Shown here: positions 7,422 to 16,524 of the stretch, piece by piece
Layout: every line of letters begins with the position of its first letter
Position numbering within the stretch: the first letter of the stretch is position 1
NCBI GenBank assembly: GCA_002505345.1
Contig: DAUY01000002.1
Location: 62,001-126,000 of the forward strand
Reading direction: 5' to 3'
From: Methanomassiliicoccaceae archaeon UBA370
GTDB lineage: Archaea > Thermoplasmatota > Thermoplasmata > Methanomassiliicoccales > Methanomethylophilaceae
DNA: 64,000 nt
Translations under genes and position numbers: made by a program
Notes under the pieces: model-generated
Told to the model about the DNA's origin: nothing
Databases searched by the model: none
The model's input: the letters and a program-made list of their open reading frames with translations, nothing else

Positions 7422-8746
7422 AGGGAGGCCTCCACTTCGCTGAGCAGTTTCTCAGCTTCTGCGGTCACGTCCTCTTTGACGACCTCGGCGGCCCTGACGA
7501 TCATCATCGGCCCGTAGTCGTCGCTCATGACGTTCCCGGTCAGGGAAAGCCTTCTGATCAGCATGGTCTTCGCAAGCTCCCTCTCCACGGGCTCCATGCT
7601 GCCCCTGGCCTTCGCGAGCCCCTCGGCCATCCCCAGGGTCACTCCCGTGAGCCTTTCGGTGAGCTCGCGGTTGATTATCGCGCTGATGGCGCCCGTCCCG
7701 TCGTCCAGGGTGAGCTTCATCCTCAGGTCCATGACAGGTTCGACCCTGCCGTGTGCCTGGCACTCCCCGTTGATTATAGATCTGTTGCATTCGGGGCAGC
7801 GCTCTATCAGGCCGCTCCCGCGTCTCATGTCAACGACGGTGCCCACGACGTTTATGTCGAGCCCGCCGCCTGTCCTGACGATGTCGCCGATCTTTTTTGT
7901 GTTTACGGTGTCCGCGATATCGTTGCCGAAGGTGTCGTCCACCCTGCTGACCTCGCATCTGTCGCCCATGTTCAGCTGGGGGATGCCCTTCCAGGAGCGT
8001 ATGTAGGCGTTCTTGATGCGAACGGTCTCGCCCTCTTTCAGGCCGAAGTCGTTCCAGGCGGAATACTGTATCTTTCCCGTGTCGTCCGCTATCATTCCGG
8101 AGTAGACGGTCTTCGGCTCTCCTTTGACGGTAACGTTGCGCTCTTCCGCGGAGATTATGCGGCCGGTCACCGTGACGTTGCCCATGCCTCCTGCGATTTC
8201 TCCGATCTTCGCCTCGGAGGACTCCATGGAGATGCTCCTGTCGGGGACGTCGACCCTCATGCCCTCGGCCTTCTCCACGCCGCCGCGTGCCCCGATGTTG
8301 ATCTGGACCTTCTCGTTCCACATCTTGGCGTAGGCGCTCCTCAGCCAGTACACGGAGCCCTTCTCCATCTCAACGTTCTTGCCTTCCCAGACGGTGAAGG
8401 AAGCCGTGCCCGTCTCGTCTCCTATGAGACCGGATATTATCGTCTTCGGGCTTCCTTTGACGGTTATGTCCTTCTTTTCGACGAAGATGGCCCTGACCAG
8501 CAGGTCCACGCTCGCCTCGCTTCCGGTCAGCTCCCCGATCTTCTTGACCAGGGAGGACGAGGAACGGAACGGGGACTCCTCCAGAGCCCCGAACTTCCTC
8601 AGTATCCCCCTTATAGCGGCCTGGGGGGTCACGTGGAATTCGTTGACGTACTTCTTCAGTTCGTTCATGATCCTTTCGTCGTCGACCTTGTCTTTCAGCA
8701 CCCTTTTCAGTTCTTCAAAGTGGGGTGTTAGTTCTTGTTCGTTCAT
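7418..8746 (-). CDS. rpa: Replication protein A (multi-OB single-stranded DNA-binding protein)
   Basis: Binds single-stranded DNA in replication and repair. 442 residues with repeated OB-folds: about residues 65-160, 175-265 and 280-390 (repeating pattern such as KTIISGLIGDETGTASFTVW and KTVYSGMIADDTGKIQYSAW). A zinc finger at about residue 315 (CPECNRSIINGECQAHG) sits in the last OB-fold. An ordinary Shine-Dalgarno ggaggt (plus-strand 8755-8760) precedes the ATG. The TATA-like element is at about 8792-8802. It is the first gene of the operon with the RPA-associated protein. Confidence 0.93.
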   Translation of the reverse strand: MNEQELTPHFEELKRVLKDKVDDERIMNELKKYVNEFHVTPQAAIRGILRKFGALEESPFRSSSSLVKKIGELTGSEASVDLLVRAIFVEKKDITVKGSPKTIISGLIGDETGTASFTVWEGKNVEMEKGSVYWLRSAYAKMWNEKVQINIGARGGVEKAEGMRVDVPDRSISMESSEAKIGEIAGGMGNVTVTGRIISAEERNVTVKGEPKTVYSGMIADDTGKIQYSAWNDFGLKEGETVRIKNAYIRSWKGIPQLNMGDRCEVSRVDDTFGNDIADTVNTKKIGDIVRTGGGLDINVVGTVVDMRRGSGLIERCPECNRSIINGECQAHGRVEPVMDLRMKLTLDDGTGAISAIINRELTERLTGVTLGMAEGLAKARGSMEPVERELAKTMLIRRLSLTGNVMSDDYGPMMIVRAAEVVKEDVTAEAEKLLSEVEASL

Positions 8747-8887
8747 TTTATCGACCTCCGCTTTCGCGGTGTTCCCGCCTACGCATTGCCGCCTATAAAA
8801 CTTAACCCGAAGGGTCGCCGATTATTCCGAATCACTCCCGCGCGGGTCCCGACCTAATCTTTAAATGCACCATATCTATCATAGGAT
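8747..8887. promoter_or_regulatory. Divergent rpa/purP promoter region
   Basis: On the minus strand, ctataaaac (8792-8800 in plus orientation) is the likely rpa TATA, followed by a short leader with ggaggt. On the plus strand, ctttaaatg (8859-8867) is centred about 26 nt before the purP ATG, giving a leaderless purP transcript. No other feature is seen here. Confidence 0.5.
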
Positions 8888-9961
8888 ATGGTTCCCAAGA
8901 AGAAGATCGATGAGATTCTCGACGGGTACGATCCCGCGGAAATAACAATAGCGACGCTATGCTCGCATTCTTCTCTCCAGATCTTCCATGGGGCCCGTAA
9001 GATGGGCTTCAAGACGCTGGGACTCACCATTTCTCACGACACCAAGTACTACGATGCGTTCCCGCTCGCCAAGCCCGACAAGATCATAAGGTACGCCGAT
9101 TTCGACGATATGGAGTCGCGCATCGGCGAGCTTCACGACATGAACACCGTCATCATCCCCCACGGCTCGTTCGTGGAGTACATGGGCACGAAGAGGTTCG
9201 AGGACTTCGCCGTGCCCTCCTACGGCAACCGCGCCGTCCTCTCATGGGAGTCCGACAGGGCGATGCAGAGGGAGTGGATAACATCCGCCGGCGTCCCGAT
9301 GCCCCGTCTGATATCCGATGCCAGGGAGATACACGAGCCTGTCATGGTCAAGTACCACGGCGCGAAAGGAGGCCGCGGATTCTTCATAGCCAAGGACTAC
9401 CCGGACTTCAAGATGTCCATCGACAACACCCAGCCCTACACGGTGCAGGAGTACTGCCTGGGAACAAGATATTACATCCACTACTTCTACGACAACTTCA
9501 AGGCCGACGGCTACAGGTGCGACCATGGAGGCTCCATCGAGCTCCTGTCCATGGACCGCCGCGACGAGAGCAACATAGACGAGATGTACAAGCTCGGGTC
9601 CATCGAGGACTCGAAGAGACATGGCCTATACCCGTCGTTCGTGGTCACCGGGAACACGCCGGTCGTCCTGCGCGAGTCGTTGCTGCCCAAGGCACTGGAG
9701 ATGGGTCAGAGGGTCGTCGACCGGGCATACGAGATGTTCGGCGGGATATGGGGCCCGTTCTGCCTCGAGACGGTGGTCAACGACAAGCTCCAGTTCAAGG
9801 TTTTCGAGATATCCGCTAGGATCGTCGCCGGCACGAACCCGTTCATATCCGGTTCGCCCTACGCCGAATTCGTATATCCGGGTCTGAGCACCGGCGGACG
9901 CATGGCGATGGACATAAAGAACGCCGCAGACAACGGAAGGTTGAAATCGATTTTGACGTGA
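8888..9961 (+). CDS. purP: 5-formaminoimidazole-4-carboxamide ribonucleotide synthetase
   Basis: ATP- and formate-dependent synthesis of FAICAR from AICAR, the archaeal route for the ninth step of purine synthesis. 357 residues with an ATP-grasp fold. Recognisable blocks: IATLCSHSSLQIFHGARKMGF at the N-terminus (split here: IATLCSHSS, QIFHGARKMGF), MVKYHGAKGGRGFF (ATP binding), VQEYCLGTRYYIHYFY, and FEISARIVAGTNPF near the C-terminus. The window also carries purH, whose N- and C-terminal domains are both present. The organism may therefore have two ways to reach FAICAR, or use PurH mainly as cyclohydrolase. Confidence 0.93.
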   Translation: MVPKKKIDEILDGYDPAEITIATLCSHSSLQIFHGARKMGFKTLGLTISHDTKYYDAFPLAKPDKIIRYADFDDMESRIGELHDMNTVIIPHGSFVEYMGTKRFEDFAVPSYGNRAVLSWESDRAMQREWITSAGVPMPRLISDAREIHEPVMVKYHGAKGGRGFFIAKDYPDFKMSIDNTQPYTVQEYCLGTRYYIHYFYDNFKADGYRCDHGGSIELLSMDRRDESNIDEMYKLGSIEDSKRHGLYPSFVVTGNTPVVLRESLLPKALEMGQRVVDRAYEMFGGIWGPFCLETVVNDKLQFKVFEISARIVAGTNPFISGSPYAEFVYPGLSTGGRMAMDIKNAADNGRLKSILT

Positions 9962-9971
9962 GGCGACGGGT

Positions 9972-10004
9972 CCATTATATACACCTAAAAGATAACCGTA
10001 CGGT
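9972..10004 (+). promoter_or_regulatory. Promoter and palindrome before the class I aminotransferase
   Basis: TATA-like attatatacac (9974-9984) followed by a perfect 10-bp palindrome ACCGTACGGT (9995-10004) at the predicted transcription start. A purine-rich gagagg then precedes the ATG at 10022. The palindrome is an operator candidate only. Confidence 0.4.
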
Positions 10005-10021
10005 AAACCGAGAGGCGCTAC

Positions 10022-11176
10022 ATGGTTTCAGAGAGACTCAAGAATATTCCGGCATCAGGGACTGTCGCGATTTCTAACAAGGTCAGCAGACTGAAGGCGG
10101 AGGGCCAGGACATCATTTCGTTCTCGATGGGAGAGCCAGACTTCACAACGCCGTCCAACATAGTGGGCGCATGCATCGGTTCTCTGAACAGCGGGTTCAC
10201 CCATTACACGCCGTCCCCGGGCATCCCGGAGCTGAGACGCGCGGTCGCCGAGACGGCCGTCGCCGAGAACAACATTCCCTGCAGGGGCGCCAACGTTCTG
10301 ATAACGCCCACCAAACAGGCTATCTTCATGGCATGCCTCGCATACCTCGACCCGGGGGACGAGGTCATACTCCCCGACCCGGCATGGGTATCCTATGAGG
10401 CGTGCATCCGCCTCGCGGGCGCCGTACCGGTCTTCATCCCGACAAAGTTCGAAGAGGAATTCATCGTCGACCCGGCCCTGATAGAGGCGGCGGTGACCCC
10501 CAAGACCAAGATGATAATCATCAACTCGCCTTCCAACCCGACCGGTTGCGTACTGCCGGAAAGCGTGCTCAGGCAGATAGCGTCCATCGCCATCCAACAC
10601 GACCTGCTGGTCCTCTCCGACGAGATCTACGAGAAGGTCATCTACGACGGGAAGCACGTCTCCATCGCGTCTTTCCCCGATATGTTCGACAGGACCATCA
10701 CGGTCTCCGGCCTTTCCAAGACCTATGCCATGACCGGCTGGAGGATCGGATGGGCGATAGCAAGCGAAGAGTGCATCTCCAACCTGAACAAGCTGCAGTC
10801 GCATTCGATATCCTGCTGCGTTTCTTTCGCACAGCAGGCCTCCGTCGAAGCGCTCAAGGGCAACCAGGACGACCGTTGCAGGTTCATCAGGGAGTTCAAG
10901 CAGCGCAGGGACCTGTCGATCGACCTCATCACCGAGATGAAGGGACTGGACGTCAACTCCCCGCAGGGAGCTTTCTACCTGTTCCCAAGGTACGAGCCGG
11001 AGATCAAGTCGGCCGTTCTTGCGACCAGGCTCCTTGAGCAGGCCCATGTGGCCGTGACCCCGGGGTCTGCATTCGGGCCGGCAGGAGAGGGATTCTTCAG
11101 GATATCCTACGCCACCAGCGAAGATCAGATAAGGGCGGGCTTCGAAAGGATAAAGAAATTCCTCGCCGACCTCTGA
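10022..11176 (+). CDS. PLP-dependent class I aminotransferase (aspartate aminotransferase-like)
   Basis: Transaminase of fold type I, subgroup I-gamma by appearance. 384 residues. N-terminal SFSMGEPDFTTPSNI, the cofactor-binding YTPSPGIPELR and ITPTKQAIF, the NSPSNPTG block, the DEIYE block, and the Schiff-base lysine in SGLSKTYAMTGWRIGW; the carboxylate-binding Arg is in FRISYATS near the C-terminus. Substrate is probably aspartate/glutamate, but the family is broad (tyrosine and alanine enzymes look alike). Stands alone in front of the serine pathway pair. Confidence 0.88.
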   Translation: MVSERLKNIPASGTVAISNKVSRLKAEGQDIISFSMGEPDFTTPSNIVGACIGSLNSGFTHYTPSPGIPELRRAVAETAVAENNIPCRGANVLITPTKQAIFMACLAYLDPGDEVILPDPAWVSYEACIRLAGAVPVFIPTKFEEEFIVDPALIEAAVTPKTKMIIINSPSNPTGCVLPESVLRQIASIAIQHDLLVLSDEIYEKVIYDGKHVSIASFPDMFDRTITVSGLSKTYAMTGWRIGWAIASEECISNLNKLQSHSISCCVSFAQQASVEALKGNQDDRCRFIREFKQRRDLSIDLITEMKGLDVNSPQGAFYLFPRYEPEIKSAVLATRLLEQAHVAVTPGSAFGPAGEGFFRISYATSEDQIRAGFERIKKFLADL

Positions 11177-11265
11177 ACGTACGCGCGTCCGTCAAAATAA
11201 ATATAGGTTAGGGCATAGCCGTCCACGTTCGCCTGCATCTGGCAGGATGGGCAGAGGGATTCCAT

Positions 11266-12333
11266 TTGAGCAGAGAACTTTTCACGGTCGGCCCAGTAAA
11301 CGTAGAGCCAGAGGCCCTCCAGGCCATGGCCAGGCCAATGATAACCCACAGATCCAAAGAATACAAGAAGCTCCATGAGGGGATAGTCGAGAAGACCAGG
11401 AAGGCCCTCGGTACCGATATGGACGTCTTCATGGTCTCGGGCTCCGCCACCGTCATGATCGAAGGCGCGGTTAGGAACGGGATCGCAGGAAGGTCGCTGG
11501 GGATAACCGGCGGCTCGTTCGGCGACAGGTCCATCGAGGTCGCCCAGCTCAACGGCAAGAACGTCGACAAGGTCGAAGTGCCCATGGGCAAGGGCATAAG
11601 GCCCGAACACATAGAAGGACGCGTCAAGAAGGACATCGAGGCGGTCCACTGGGTGAGCAACGAGTCCTCGACGGGCGTTTTCAGCGATTCGACCGCAATA
11701 GCGGACGAGGTACGCAGGCAGAGCTCGGACGCCCTAGTAGTAGTCGACGCCGTAACATCCGCTTTCGCCATGGACCTGGAGGTCGAGAAGATGGGGCCCG
11801 ACGCACTGATATTCGGAACGCAGAAAGCGCTTGCCCTGCCGCCGGGGCTGGGGATCATGCTCTGCTCCGAGAAGATGCTCAAGAAGGCCGCCACAGTTTC
11901 CAACCGCGGCTTTTACACCGATCTGCTGAAGATCAAGAAGCAGAGCGACGACAACTACGCGCTGACAACCCCCCCGGTATCGCTGATGTACGGCCTGGAC
12001 TTCCAGCTGGACAAGGCGCTGGCCGAGGGCATGCCCGCAAGGTACAGGAGGCATCAGGAGATGGCGGACCTTGTCAGAGCATGGTCCGGGAAGCTCAACG
12101 GCATGTTCCCCGACAAGGGGGTGCAGTCAAACACCATAGGCGTCCTCAACCGCGGCGCCCTCGATTTCGACAAATTCCACGCATCGCTGAAGTCCCGCGG
12201 GTACGAAATATCCAACGGCTACGGCGGCGTCAAAGAGAAGACGTTCAGGATCGGACACATGGGAGACCTCACCACAGACAGGGTGAAGAGGCTCCTGTCC
12301 GCGATGGACGAAATACTGGAGGAAATGAAATGA
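11266..12333 (+). CDS. Class V aminotransferase, probable phosphoserine/broad-specificity transaminase
   Basis: PLP enzyme of the alanine-glyoxylate/serine-pyruvate group. 355 residues with FTVGPVNVEPEALQAM at the N-terminus, VSGSATVMIEGAVRN, VSNESSTGV, VDAVTSAFAMDLEV and the PLP lysine in GTQKALALPPGLG. The next gene, overlapping by 4 bp, is serA, and archaeal class V enzymes of this type serve as phosphoserine aminotransferase, so serine synthesis is the most likely role. The start is TTG: a Shine-Dalgarno GAGGGA (11254-11259) lies 6 nt upstream, and the nearby ATG at 11247 is out of frame. The TATA-like aaataaatata is at about 11196-11206. Confidence 0.87.
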   Translation: MSRELFTVGPVNVEPEALQAMARPMITHRSKEYKKLHEGIVEKTRKALGTDMDVFMVSGSATVMIEGAVRNGIAGRSLGITGGSFGDRSIEVAQLNGKNVDKVEVPMGKGIRPEHIEGRVKKDIEAVHWVSNESSTGVFSDSTAIADEVRRQSSDALVVVDAVTSAFAMDLEVEKMGPDALIFGTQKALALPPGLGIMLCSEKMLKKAATVSNRGFYTDLLKIKKQSDDNYALTTPPVSLMYGLDFQLDKALAEGMPARYRRHQEMADLVRAWSGKLNGMFPDKGVQSNTIGVLNRGALDFDKFHASLKSRGYEISNGYGGVKEKTFRIGHMGDLTTDRVKRLLSAMDEILEEMK

Positions 12334-13919
12334 CCACTAGAATCCTGGTTTCCGACCCTCTCAACGAAGAGGGCCTCAAGATCCTGAGGGACTCCGGTTT
12401 CCCGGTAGATGTGAAACCCGATCTCTCGGAGGACGACCTTTGCAAGGAGATCGCCGATTACGAATGCCTGATCATAAGGTCCGGGACCAAGGTCACCAAG
12501 AAAGTGATCGAGGCTGGCAAGAAGCTGCGCGTCATCGGCCGTGCCGGTGTCGGCGTCGACAACGTCGACGTCCCCGCGGCCACCGAGAAAGGCATACTCG
12601 TCATGAACACGCCGTCTGCCAACATACTCTCGGCGGCGGAGCACACCTGCGCCATGCTGCTCACTCTGGCGAGGAACATACCCTTCGCCCACGACTCGAT
12701 GCACAGGGGCGAATGGAAGCGCTCCAAGTACACGGGCGTCGAGATGAACGGCAAGGTCCTGGGCATCATAGGGGTCGGACGCGTAGGAGGAGAGGTGGCC
12801 AAGCGCCTGAAGGCTTTCAATATGACCATGGTCGGATACGACCCGTTCCTTCCCAAGGACGTGGCTGACAGCATAGGCGTCCGCCTCACGACGCTGGAGG
12901 AGGTCCTGAAGATATCAGACTTCATGACCATACACACCCCGCTGCTGCCTGACACCAGGAACATGATATCCACCGCCCAGTTCAACATGATGAAGCCCAA
13001 CGCCAGGATGGCCAACGTGGCCCGCGGCGGGATCGTCGACGAGGATGCCCTCTACGAGGCCCTCAAGTCCAATAGGATAGCCGGCGCCGCGTTCGACGTA
13101 TGGTGCGAGGAGCCCATATGCCAGGCGGAGCAGAAGCTCCTGGAGCTCGACAACCTTGTGACAACGCCCCACCTGGGGGCCAGCACCGTGGAGGCTCAGG
13201 AGAGGGTCTCCACCGAGGTCGCCGAGAACGTCGTGAAATACCTGAAAGAGGGGGTCATCGCCAATGCGATAAACGCACCCCGCGGGAAGCTGGACCCGGA
13301 GACCGAGGCATACGTCCCGCTTGCGGAGCGCATGGGCGTCCTGGCGCACCAGATCAACGGCAACGTCCCCATCGACGAGCTGGAGATCACTTACTGTGGC
13401 GGGCTCGCCTCCAAGCAGACGAAGATGCTGACGATCTACACGGTCATCGGCGTCCTGAAGAACATCATAGGCCCGGGTCAGGCCAACATGATCAACGCCC
13501 TCCCCATAGCCAAAGGCAAGGGCATAGCGATCAAGGAATCGTCCACAGACGAGGCCAAGGACTACATGAACGTGATCGAGGTCAAGGTCGTGTCGGCAGG
13601 AAAGTCCCGCACGATACGCGGAACGGTATTCGGCGGCCAGCCGAGGCTGGTCGGCATCGACGCGTACAGCTTCGAGGTCCCCATGTCCGGCGACATGGTC
13701 TACGTGCGCTACGAGGATGCGGCCGGGGTCATAGGCCATATCGGAACGGCGCTGGGAGAGGCAGGCATCAACGTGGCGCAGATGGCGGTCGGAAGGTCCG
13801 GAAAATGTGCGATGATGGTCCTTATAGTCGACCAGGACGTACCTTCGAAGGTGCTGGACAACATGATCGAATTGTCAGGGGCGAAGGAAGCGAAATTCAT
13901 CGACCTCGTGGACAACTGA
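12330..13919 (+). CDS. serA: D-3-phosphoglycerate dehydrogenase
   Basis: First step of serine synthesis: 3-phosphoglycerate to 3-phosphohydroxypyruvate with NAD. 529 residues, the long form: substrate domain (1-100 and about 285-320), NAD domain with GVGRVG (148-153), catalytic GRAGVGVDNVD and TTPHLGAST regions, an allosteric-substrate-binding domain (about 320-450) and a C-terminal ACT domain (about 455-529) for feedback control. The reading frame is open far upstream to 12081, but homology starts at ATG 12330. That ATG overlaps the aminotransferase stop (ATGA), so the pair is translationally coupled. Confidence 0.95.
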   Translation: MTTRILVSDPLNEEGLKILRDSGFPVDVKPDLSEDDLCKEIADYECLIIRSGTKVTKKVIEAGKKLRVIGRAGVGVDNVDVPAATEKGILVMNTPSANILSAAEHTCAMLLTLARNIPFAHDSMHRGEWKRSKYTGVEMNGKVLGIIGVGRVGGEVAKRLKAFNMTMVGYDPFLPKDVADSIGVRLTTLEEVLKISDFMTIHTPLLPDTRNMISTAQFNMMKPNARMANVARGGIVDEDALYEALKSNRIAGAAFDVWCEEPICQAEQKLLELDNLVTTPHLGASTVEAQERVSTEVAENVVKYLKEGVIANAINAPRGKLDPETEAYVPLAERMGVLAHQINGNVPIDELEITYCGGLASKQTKMLTIYTVIGVLKNIIGPGQANMINALPIAKGKGIAIKESSTDEAKDYMNVIEVKVVSAGKSRTIRGTVFGGQPRLVGIDAYSFEVPMSGDMVYVRYEDAAGVIGHIGTALGEAGINVAQMAVGRSGKCAMMVLIVDQDVPSKVLDNMIELSGAKEAKFIDLVDN

Positions 13920-13935
13920 GCAGGGAGGCGAAGGT

Positions 13936-14322
13936 ATGGAAGTAATAATCACGGTCGAAGAGCTTACACAGGCCATAAAGAACGGCATACGCCAGGCGAA
14001 CAGGGAAATGGAGGAGGAATACGCCAACCAGCTGGCGCTCCACGTCCTCAATTTCTTCGGCTGCTCCGATAGGATAATAGACAACATACTGGAGCCGGAG
14101 GACCGCGACACCTTCTACATGCTCGAGGACGCAGGCATCCTGACGACCGAGCGCGAGGAAACAACCCTTTACGACGGAAGGGAGTGGAGGATCCACTACT
14201 GGCTCTTCAGGAAGAAGAGGATAGAGGAACTGATCGAGGGCAACGAGCAGGTCGAGTCCGAGGGCAAGGCCGAGGACTCGTTCTACGAGGACCTTCCGGA
14301 CGAGATCTGGAAGAGGTCCTGA
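13936..14322 (+). CDS. Small acidic protein of unknown function
   Basis: A 128-residue protein with many acidic and charged residues, no membrane segment and no cysteine pair. The first 80 residues look like a helical, winged-helix-type domain (VEELTQAIKNGIRQANREME, then NFFGCSDRIIDNIL and DAGILTTEREETTLYD). The C-terminus is Glu-rich. A good ggagg sits before ATG 13936, 16 nt after serA, suggesting cotranscription. It could be a small DNA-binding regulator, but I recognise no named family. Confidence 0.55.
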   Translation: MEVIITVEELTQAIKNGIRQANREMEEEYANQLALHVLNFFGCSDRIIDNILEPEDRDTFYMLEDAGILTTEREETTLYDGREWRIHYWLFRKKRIEELIEGNEQVESEGKAEDSFYEDLPDEIWKRS

Positions 14323-14345
14323 GCCCCCAAACGCTTTTTATCCCC

Positions 14346-14363
14346 ATGCGGGTACTCCCGCAT
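14346..14363 (+). promoter_or_regulatory. Inverted repeat across the XPD start codon
   Basis: Perfect 7-bp arms ATGCGGG (14346-14352) and CCCGCAT (14357-14363) with loop tact. The right arm includes the first two bases of the XPD ATG (14362-14364). A TATA-like gctttttat is centred at about 14337, which would put the transcription start at the ATG, so the repeat would be a DNA site (operator) rather than an RNA hairpin. Confidence 0.35.
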
Positions 14364-16245
14364 GGACCTCTTCCCCTATCAGTTCAGGAGCGGACAGCGG
14401 GAGTTGGTCGATTTTTTGAGGGAGGCGGCCGTCGCGGGAAAGGCCGCGGTGGTCGAATCAGGCACGGGCACGGGGAAGACCGTATCGTCCCTGGCAGCAT
14501 CCATCGACGCCGCCAGGTCCACCGGCTGCAAGGTCATCTATCTGACGAGGACGAAGTCCCAGCACAGGCAGGTGGTCACAGAATGCGCACGTATCTCCGA
14601 GAAGGTGCCGCTACTGTGCGTTCCGCTGCAGGGAAGGAAGTCCTCAACGTGTCCCATGATGGCAGACGACCCCGATCTTTCTGCCGGGACCCCGGAAGAG
14701 CTTTCAAAGCTGTGCTCCGAGTACAAGCGAAAGGAGAACGGCATCTGCGCCTGCAGGTATTACGAAAACATAGAGAATGCAGACATGGCCTCCGTGATAC
14801 AATATGTACGCGAATCGCACCCCACGCAGGAGGAGTTCAACCAGTATTGCGAAAAGAGGGACCTGTGCCCCTACGAGCTGATGAAGCACGCCCTGCCTGA
14901 GGCCGACGTGATAGTCGCCCCGTATCCGTTCATATTCATGCCCGCGGTGCTTCACCATTTCATAGACTGGGCAGGCACGCCTCTAAGCTCCATGATCGCT
15001 GTGGTGGACGAGGCGCACAATCTCCCGGATTATCTGCGCGAGGTCATGACGTCCGAGTACGGCCTCAATGCGCTGGCACTTGCAGAGAAGGAGGCCAGGG
15101 AATGGGGCGACCCGGAGGTGGCCGAAGGCTTCACGGTCACCGACCTCACGGGAGTGTTCCGAGATATAATCGTCGCGGCCGCAGGCGAATACCTGGTAGA
15201 GGAGGACGGACTTGTGCCTCCATACTTCCTCCAGGACGAGCTTATGGAGCGTCTCGGCGTGAGCTCAAGGACCATATCCGCCATGCAGAGGGCGCTGGTG
15301 GACATAGGCGAGACGGTCTCGGAATCGAAGAAAAAGAGGAGGAAGCTCCCGCGCACCTACATCGGTTCGCTGGGCAGGTTCCTTCAGCACTGGTACTCCA
15401 CAGAGGAGGGATTCTATGTAAGGCTGGTGATCGGCGGCGAAAACACCAAGCTCAAAGTTTACTGCATGGACCCCCGGGAGGCCTCATGGCCTCTTTCCGA
15501 GTTCCACGCGTCCATCCACATGTCGGGAACCCTCGCCCCTCTCGACGAGTACGTAACGGAGCTCGGCCTGGAGGACGCGGAGACACGCATATTCAGGTCG
15601 CCTTTCGATCCCGGGAACCTGATGGTGGAGTACGTCACCGACGTTTCTACCAAATACGACGAAATGTCAGACCCCGAAAACGTCGGAAGGATCGAACGTC
15701 ATGCCGTGGACATCATCAGGTGCACCGAACGGAACACCGCGGTGTTCTTCCCATCCTACAGGCTTATGGACACCTTCATACGCGACGGGGTCCCCGGACT
15801 TATCGGAAGGGAAATATTCTACGAGGTAAGGGGAATGAGCCAGACCGACCTGATGGAGGCGGTGGAAGGGTTCAGGAGCACTCCCCACGGCGTACTGTTT
15901 GCAGTGACAGGAGGACGTATAAGCGAAGGGTTGGACTTCCCCGACAAGGACCTGGAGATGGCCGTGATAATCGGAATACCCTATCCCAGGCCGACCGCCA
16001 GGCACAAGGCCTTCACCCGGTATTGCGAGATCGTGTTCGGGGACGGGTTCGAGCACGCATCGAAGATTCCGGCCACGAGAAAGATCAGACAGGCGATCGG
16101 GAGGCTGATAAGGTCCGAGGACGACGTGGGCGCCGCGGTGATACTGGACCGCAGGGTATCCGCCCTGGACGGGATAGATGCCGTGCCGGCGGACGACCCA
16201 TGTTCCGATATCTTAAGATTTTTCAGGAACAGGGAACAAAATTAA
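14362..16245 (+). CDS. xpd: XPD/Rad3-family DNA helicase
   Basis: Superfamily 2 5'-3' DNA helicase with an iron-sulfur cluster. 627 residues. Q-motif-like FPYQFRSGQREL at the N-terminus, Walker A GTGTGKT (34-40), a Cys-rich insert (Cys97, 118, 129, 131, 163 and Cys169 of CPYEL) supplying the 4Fe-4S ligands, Walker B DEAH (216-219), and C-terminal helicase motifs (FFPSYRLMD, GGRISEGLDF, QAIGRLIRS). Length and layout match archaeal XPD. It probably has its own leaderless promoter 14-40 nt after the preceding gene. Confidence 0.93.
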   Translation: MDLFPYQFRSGQRELVDFLREAAVAGKAAVVESGTGTGKTVSSLAASIDAARSTGCKVIYLTRTKSQHRQVVTECARISEKVPLLCVPLQGRKSSTCPMMADDPDLSAGTPEELSKLCSEYKRKENGICACRYYENIENADMASVIQYVRESHPTQEEFNQYCEKRDLCPYELMKHALPEADVIVAPYPFIFMPAVLHHFIDWAGTPLSSMIAVVDEAHNLPDYLREVMTSEYGLNALALAEKEAREWGDPEVAEGFTVTDLTGVFRDIIVAAAGEYLVEEDGLVPPYFLQDELMERLGVSSRTISAMQRALVDIGETVSESKKKRRKLPRTYIGSLGRFLQHWYSTEEGFYVRLVIGGENTKLKVYCMDPREASWPLSEFHASIHMSGTLAPLDEYVTELGLEDAETRIFRSPFDPGNLMVEYVTDVSTKYDEMSDPENVGRIERHAVDIIRCTERNTAVFFPSYRLMDTFIRDGVPGLIGREIFYEVRGMSQTDLMEAVEGFRSTPHGVLFAVTGGRISEGLDFPDKDLEMAVIIGIPYPRPTARHKAFTRYCEIVFGDGFEHASKIPATRKIRQAIGRLIRSEDDVGAAVILDRRVSALDGIDAVPADDPCSDILRFFRNREQN

Positions 16246-16269
16246 TACAAGGTTAACTTTGTGAACCGC

Positions 16270-16524
16270 ATGCCCATCGAGGTAGACGAAGACGTAAAGA
16301 AGAAAATCTTGGCCGAGGGCAGAGACTATCGAGTATGCACCGCGTGCACCGGCCCGGCCCTGGTACCTATAACCGTCAAACCCCCGAAGCCCAACGACAT
16401 CAAGATACAGATCGGGGACAACATACTGTACGTCTCGGCCGTCCAAGCCAGGTACATAAACAGGGTCACCATGTCCATGGTGTACGAGAAGGAAGACGTG
16501 GACTACTGCCCGGCATTCTATTGA
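16270..16524 (+). CDS. Small protein of unknown function with a Cys-x2-Cys motif
   Basis: An 84-residue protein (87 if GTG 16261 is used). It starts MPIEVDEDVKKKILAEG, then carries CTACTGP, a Pro/Lys-rich strand region (VKPPKPNDIKIQIGD) and a C-terminal NRVTMSMVYEKEDVD ending CPAFY. The three cysteines might bind a metal. No membrane segment. ATG 16270 was preferred because a TATA-like attaatac (16241-16248) is centred about 26 nt upstream. The acidic and basic alternation and good codon usage argue that it is real. I do not recognise the family. Confidence 0.55.
   Translation: MPIEVDEDVKKKILAEGRDYRVCTACTGPALVPITVKPPKPNDIKIQIGDNILYVSAVQARYINRVTMSMVYEKEDVDYCPAFY

Noticed and set aside
12081..12329. 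Longer N-terminus for serA
   Set aside because: The extension lies in the coding region of the upstream aminotransferase in another frame and has no homology. ATG 12330 fits the family start and the ATGA overlap.
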